From Bifidobacterium breve (GTDB lineage Bacteria; Actinomycetota; Actinomycetes; S36-B12), in NCBI GenBank assembly GCA_945885645.1, contig CAMCYV010000018.1, positions 1 through 16,696 on the forward strand: a DNA stretch of 16,696 nucleotides, given 5' to 3'. Position 1 is the stretch's first letter, and each line of letters opens with the position of its first letter. This document shows positions 13,756 to 16,696 of this stretch, piece after piece. The position numbers were made by a program, and so were the translations under genes. The notes under the pieces are model-generated. The model searched no databases. It was not told where the DNA came from and saw only the letters and a program-made list of their open reading frames with translations.

Positions 13756-14604
13756 GTGCCTGGAGTTCTCGAACTCTCATACGGACAATTTTCAACGGTG
13801 TACAACAGTATCTCGTTTGCACTCGCATCAATGCTTGCTACCTTCGTATTTTTGTTGGTCGTCATGCCACGCGTTCTTCCGCGGTACCGACAGGCGCTCG
13901 CGGTCTCCGCGATCGTGTGTTTGATTGCGGCATACCACTACTGGAGGATTTTCAACTCCTTCACCGACGCATACGTCGCAGTAGGCGAAGGAACTCCATC
14001 AGTTGATGGCGTCGAGCAGACTTACGAGCTCGTCAACGGCGAAGGCTTCAACGAGGGCTATCGCTACATCGACTGGTTGCTCACGGTCCCACTGTTGCTC
14101 TTCGAAGCAATTGCCGTTCTGGCACTCGCACGCATGGTCCGTCGCAACCTCATGATGAAGCTGATCCCAGCCGCATTCCTGATGATCGCGCTCGGCTACC
14201 CAGGCGAAATCTCAGCCGACAACATGACCCGCGGTATCTGGGGCGCTTTGTCCTCGATCCCATTCGCGTACATTCTTTATGTGCTCTGGGTCGAACTGGG
14301 CAAGTCCATGGTCACGCAGCCAGAGCAAGTCCGCAAGGACCTCAATGGCCTACGCCTGCTCCTCCTTGCGACGTGGGGCGTTTACCCAATTGCGTACCTG
14401 TTGCCACAGCTGGGTATCGACGGAGCAGATTCATTCGTCGGTCGCCAGATTGGTTACTCGGTCGCCGACGTTCTGGCCAAGTGCCTCTTCGGTTTGTTGA
14501 TCTACAAGATCGCACGCGAGAAGAGCTTCGCAGACGACGATGCATTTGCAGCTCAAGAAATCAAGGAAGCACCATCTTCTGCAGGGAAGACCGCCTCCTA
14601 CTAG
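13756..14604 (+). CDS. actR: Actinorhodopsin, light-driven outward proton pump
   Basis: Seven-helix retinal protein of 282 residues in the inner membrane. Key residues by proteorhodopsin equivalence: His61 (His75, counterion partner), Arg103, Asp106 (Asp97, proton acceptor), Thr110, Glu117 (Glu108, proton donor) in YRYIDWLLTVPLLLFE, and Lys242 (retinal Schiff base) in DVLAKCLFG. The Asp-Thr-Glu triad marks a proton pump. Leu114 at the colour-tuning site (proteorhodopsin 105) predicts green absorption. Gly163 in IWGALSSIPF aligns with the glycine that opens the retinal pocket to a carotenoid antenna in xanthorhodopsin. The C terminus is hydrophilic. The GTG start is set by GAAGGAGG. Codon choice is strongly biased (10 of 12 prolines are CCA), unlike neighbours, suggesting high expression. 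It is monocistronic, closed by a strong terminator. No retinal-synthesis gene is in the window. Confidence 0.97.
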   Translation: MPGVLELSYGQFSTVYNSISFALASMLATFVFLLVVMPRVLPRYRQALAVSAIVCLIAAYHYWRIFNSFTDAYVAVGEGTPSVDGVEQTYELVNGEGFNEGYRYIDWLLTVPLLLFEAIAVLALARMVRRNLMMKLIPAAFLMIALGYPGEISADNMTRGIWGALSSIPFAYILYVLWVELGKSMVTQPEQVRKDLNGLRLLLLATWGVYPIAYLLPQLGIDGADSFVGRQIGYSVADVLAKCLFGLLIYKIAREKSFADDDAFAAQEIKEAPSSAGKTASY

Positions 14605-14627
14605 CCCCAAATAGTTATCAGCTTTGT

Positions 14628-14674
14628 GGCCGCGAGGAGTGAAAACTCCTCGCGGCCTCATTGTTTTGTTTTCA
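14628..14674 (+). terminator. Strong intrinsic terminator after actinorhodopsin
   Basis: GGCCGCGAGGAGT (14628-14640), GAAA tetraloop (14641-14644) and ACTCCTCGCGGCC (14645-14657) form a perfect 13-pair GC-rich stem, followed by the T-rich tract TCATTGTTTTGTTTTC. It isolates the rhodopsin message from the SOUL gene 17 bases further on. It is the most stable hairpin I found in the window. Confidence 0.93.
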
Positions 14675-14678
14675 GGCG

Positions 14679-14684
14679 TACCAT
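14679..14684 (+). promoter_or_regulatory. -10 hexamer TACCAT of the leaderless SOUL gene
   Basis: TACCAT fits TANNNT and ends six bases before the ATG at 14691, the same distance as at pepA. No Shine-Dalgarno is present. The promoter follows the rhodopsin terminator immediately, so any -35 would lie in the terminator tail. Confidence 0.5.
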
Positions 14685-14690
14685 CTATTT

Positions 14691-15188
14691 ATGACACAAG
14701 AGCAGCCGTACACGGTTAAACGCACAATTGGCGACCTTGAGATCCGGGATTATCCGGCCAGCGTTCACGCCCAAATGACACTCACCGGCAGTGCCAACAC
14801 GGTTGGTAACAAAGCTTTCGGATCACTTGTTGGTTACATCTCGAGCAACAAGATCGCAATGACCTCGCCGGTAATCCAAGAACGCAATGAAGACCAGTGG
14901 AATGTTTCCTTCGTGATGCCAGTCGGCATGAACGCCTCGCAGATGCCGCAGCCTACAAATAGTGAATTGATAATTCGCGAAGTACCCGCACACCTTGCCG
15001 GGGCCACAACCTGGTCGGGTAGTTGGAAGTACGCCGAGGTTGAAAAACGCGGTGAGGAAATGGTCAAGCAATTGGCTGACCTTGGCTACCGAGTAATTGG
15101 CGAGCCTCGCTGGGCTCGTTACGACCCACCGTGGAAACCGTGGTTCATGCGCCGCAATGAAGTAATCGTTCCTATTGTTGAGGACTAA
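14691..15188 (+). CDS. SOUL-family heme-binding protein
   Basis: Cytoplasmic protein of 165 residues in the SOUL/HBP family, whose members bind heme or other tetrapyrroles; the bacterial role is unsettled. Family marks are the N-terminal YTVKRTIGDLEIRDYPAS, the hallmark IAMTSPVI near residue 59, the strand NVSFVMP, and the C-terminal block RWARYDPPWKPWFMRRNEV. No signal peptide is seen. The frame is open to a TTG at 14661 inside the rhodopsin terminator, which I reject. The ATG at 14691 follows a -10 by six bases, so the mRNA is probably leaderless. Its TAA overlaps the nadA stop on the other strand. Proximity to a B12 operon and a retinal protein may be chance. Confidence 0.93.
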   Translation: MTQEQPYTVKRTIGDLEIRDYPASVHAQMTLTGSANTVGNKAFGSLVGYISSNKIAMTSPVIQERNEDQWNVSFVMPVGMNASQMPQPTNSELIIREVPAHLAGATTWSGSWKYAEVEKRGEEMVKQLADLGYRVIGEPRWARYDPPWKPWFMRRNEVIVPIVED

Positions 15189-16375
15189 TCCAGAATAGGA
15201 GTCGAACTTGGCAAAGCAAGCATGCGATCCAGTGCGATTTTCGCCCAATGCGCGGTGTCAGGATCAACGCTTATTTGGTTGATCACGTTGCCGCCGGCAA
15301 GTGATTCCAGCGAATACACCAGGTGGGGAAGGTCGATTCGATTCATGGTTGAGCAGAAACATACGGTCTTGTCCAGGTAGGTGATCGATTTGTCTGGGTT
15401 GGCAAGTGCTAGTCGTTTCACCAAATTCAGTTCTGTTCCAATCGCCCACGCAGATCCGGCGGGAGCATTTTCAATTGCAGTGATGATTTTTTCGGTGGAT
15501 CCGACCTGATCTGCTTTTTCCACAACCTCGTAGGTGCACTCTGGGTGCACGATTACGGTCACGCCGGGAACTTCGGAGCGAACACGGTCAACGCATTCAG
15601 GGGTGAAACGCCCGTGAACACTGCAGTGTCCTTTCCATAAAATCATTTTGGCGTTCTGTAGCTCCTCAACGGTGAGGCCCCCACTGGGTTTGCGGGGGTT
15701 AAACACAACGCAGTCCTCAAGGCTTAAACCCAACTCGCGCACAGCAGTATTTCGACCCAAGTGCTGATCGGGCATGAAAAGAACTTTTTCGCCCCGCTCA
15801 AACGCCCATTCAAGGCTGCGCTTTGCGTTACTCGATGTGCAAATAGACCCGCCGTGCTTGCCGGTGAACGCTTTGATTGCAGCCGTTGAGTTCATGTAGG
15901 TAATGGGAATCGTGACAGCGGCAACGCCAGCCGCTTCAAGGTCGGCCCAACACTGTTCCACCTGACTGATCTCTGCCATATCGGCCATCGAGCAACCCGC
16001 GGCAAGGTCAGGAAGGATGACCTTCTGGTTGTCTGCGGTCAAAATGTCGGCGCTTTCAGCCATGAAGTGGACACCGCAAAAAACGATGAATTCGGCATCG
16101 GGCTTATCGGCCGCTTTTTGTGCGAGCTTGAATGAGTCACCGGTGACATCAGCAAATTGAATTACTTCATCGCGCTGGTAGTGGTGACCGAGGATAAAAA
16201 CTCGCCCACCCAATGCGTCTTTGGCAGCTTGGGCTCGAGCTACTAAATCTGGATCAGATGCCGGCGGAAGATCACCCGGGCATTCGACGCCTCGCTCACT
16301 ATCTGGATCGGCAGAGTTGCCCAGCAAAAGTAAGGCAAGGGGGCTCGGAGTGGGATCAACGAAGGCTTGAACCAT
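15185..16375 (-). CDS. nadA: Quinolinate synthase A
   Basis: Iron-sulfur enzyme that condenses iminoaspartate with dihydroxyacetone phosphate to quinolinate in de novo NAD synthesis. It is 396 residues from the ATG at 16375. The N-terminal motif FILGHHYQRDEVIQFADVTGDS is the substrate loop. Probable [4Fe-4S] ligands are Cys128 (AGCSMADM), Cys251 (KGHCSVH) and Cys341 (CFCSTMN). The spacings of 123 and 90 fit the longer Bacillus-type NadA (Cys110, Cys230, Cys320) rather than E. coli, and Cys339 two residues before the last ligand also matches that type. The frame is open to 16447 but the extra residues look non-coding; GAGGGA lies ten bases before the chosen ATG. nadB and nadC are not in the window. 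It diverges from erpA, an Fe-S assembly gene that could serve it. Confidence 0.96.
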   Translation of the reverse strand: MVQAFVDPTPSPLALLLLGNSADPDSERGVECPGDLPPASDPDLVARAQAAKDALGGRVFILGHHYQRDEVIQFADVTGDSFKLAQKAADKPDAEFIVFCGVHFMAESADILTADNQKVILPDLAAGCSMADMAEISQVEQCWADLEAAGVAAVTIPITYMNSTAAIKAFTGKHGGSICTSSNAKRSLEWAFERGEKVLFMPDQHLGRNTAVRELGLSLEDCVVFNPRKPSGGLTVEELQNAKMILWKGHCSVHGRFTPECVDRVRSEVPGVTVIVHPECTYEVVEKADQVGSTEKIITAIENAPAGSAWAIGTELNLVKRLALANPDKSITYLDKTVCFCSTMNRIDLPHLVYSLESLAGGNVINQISVDPDTAHWAKIALDRMLALPSSTPILD

Positions 16376-16481
16376 TTGATAATTGTCCCTCGGCCTGCGT
16401 TTCGCGCCACACGGGGTTGCGCTCAGCGTGAAATGGCCGGCCAACAACGGGTGGCATCTAGCGCAATGGGCTCTCGTGCCT

Positions 16482-16487
16482 TACCCT
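16482..16487 (+). promoter_or_regulatory. Possible -10 hexamer TACCCT for erpA
   Basis: TACCCT fits TANNNT and lies 54 bases before the erpA ATG in the 166-base divergent gap with nadA. The string TTACCCTAG is identical to one upstream of pspA (11229-11237). No confident -35. Confidence 0.3.
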
Positions 16488-16541
16488 AGTGGTATTAAAG
16501 CGAACCATAATCGCAAATAATCCGTGAAAGAGGTTTGAATC

Positions 16542-16696
16542 ATGTCAACTGAAACTGCAGTTGAAACCCCCGTCACCGACGGCATCCAACTCAGCGGTCC
16601 AGCCGCAGACAAGGTCAGAATCCTCCTTGAATCGGAAGGCCGCGACGACCTCGCGCTTCGCATAGCAGTTCAGCCGGGCGGTTGCTCCGGGCTTCG
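16542..16696 (+). CDS. erpA: Iron-sulfur cluster insertion protein ErpA/HesB-type, N-terminal part
   Basis: A-type carrier that delivers Fe-S clusters to apoproteins. The first 51 residues are present; the gene runs off the right edge. The variable acidic N terminus (MSTETAVETPVTDG) is followed by the family start IQLSGPAADKVRILLESEG and strand LALRIAVQPGGCSG, which holds the first of the three conserved cysteines. The two C-terminal cysteines (usual CGCG) lie outside. The ATG at 16542 has AAAGAGG eight bases upstream. It is divergent from nadA, as in other actinobacteria, and could supply that enzyme's cluster. IscA, SufA and ErpA cannot be separated from this fragment; ErpA is the usual actinobacterial name. 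Confidence 0.9.
   Translation, partial: MSTETAVETPVTDGIQLSGPAADKVRILLESEGRDDLALRIAVQPGGCSGL

Noticed and set aside
16376..16447. Longer NadA starting at 16447
   Set aside because: The 24 extra residues are arginine- and cysteine-bearing and unlike the family; the ATG at 16375 has a plausible ribosome site and normal length.
1..16696. tRNA or rRNA genes, CRISPR arrays, insertion sequences, integrase or phage genes
   Set aside because: None seen on either strand: no cloverleaf-like segment, no regularly spaced direct repeats, no transposase motif. This was by eye; a covariance-model scan would settle small RNAs.

Overview
The window reads as chromosome of a planktonic, probably freshwater, actinobacterium with a compact genome. 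The evidence is an actinorhodopsin-type light-driven proton pump, actinobacteria-specific families (DUF3043, the PspA-HtpX-PspAB set, an SCO2322-type protein), moderate GC, short intergenic gaps and several apparently leaderless genes. The exact lineage (acI/Nanopelagicales, Luna or a relative) cannot be fixed from the sequence alone. From memory, lpd, pepA, DUF3043, pspA, nadA and the HesB/ErpA gene also lie in one neighbourhood in Streptomyces, so the flanks look like conserved core with accessory blocks set into it.

Layout. (1) 1-3025: the 5' part of lpdA and all of pepA on the minus strand, divergent from gcvT on the plus strand. The pepA and gcvT -10 hexamers overlap, and both genes appear to be leaderless. 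(2) 3035-9300, minus strand: a cobalamin (B12) riboswitch with an intrinsic terminator controls six tightly packed genes. In transcription order they encode a secreted alpha/alpha-toroid protein resembling the alpha domain of transcobalamin/intrinsic factor, an SCO2322-type exported protein with a C-terminal membrane anchor, an ECF T component, a fused double ECF ATPase, an ECF S component, and a short CobT-like protein that lacks the expected catalytic glutamates. (3) 9338-11177, minus strand: a probable operon of DUF3043 membrane protein, aldo/keto reductase and a 70-residue conserved protein. (4) 11287-13531, plus strand: envelope-stress operon pspA-htpX-pspAB. (5) 13532-14674: a 224-base leader, the actinorhodopsin gene and a strong intrinsic terminator. 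(6) 14691-16696: a leaderless SOUL-family gene whose stop overlaps that of convergent nadA, then erpA diverging from nadA and cut by the window end.

How it works together. The central block reads as a complete B12 scavenging system: an exported capture protein and a membrane-tethered partner would concentrate corrinoid at the cell surface and hand it to an ECF transporter, with the riboswitch closing the operon when cobalamin is plentiful. The CobT-like protein at the end of the operon is the least explained part. The actinorhodopsin has the residues of an outward proton pump (Asp106, Thr110, Glu117, Lys242), a leucine that predicts green absorption, and a glycine at the position that permits a carotenoid antenna in related pumps. 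Its neighbour, the psp operon, would protect the membrane that the pump energises.
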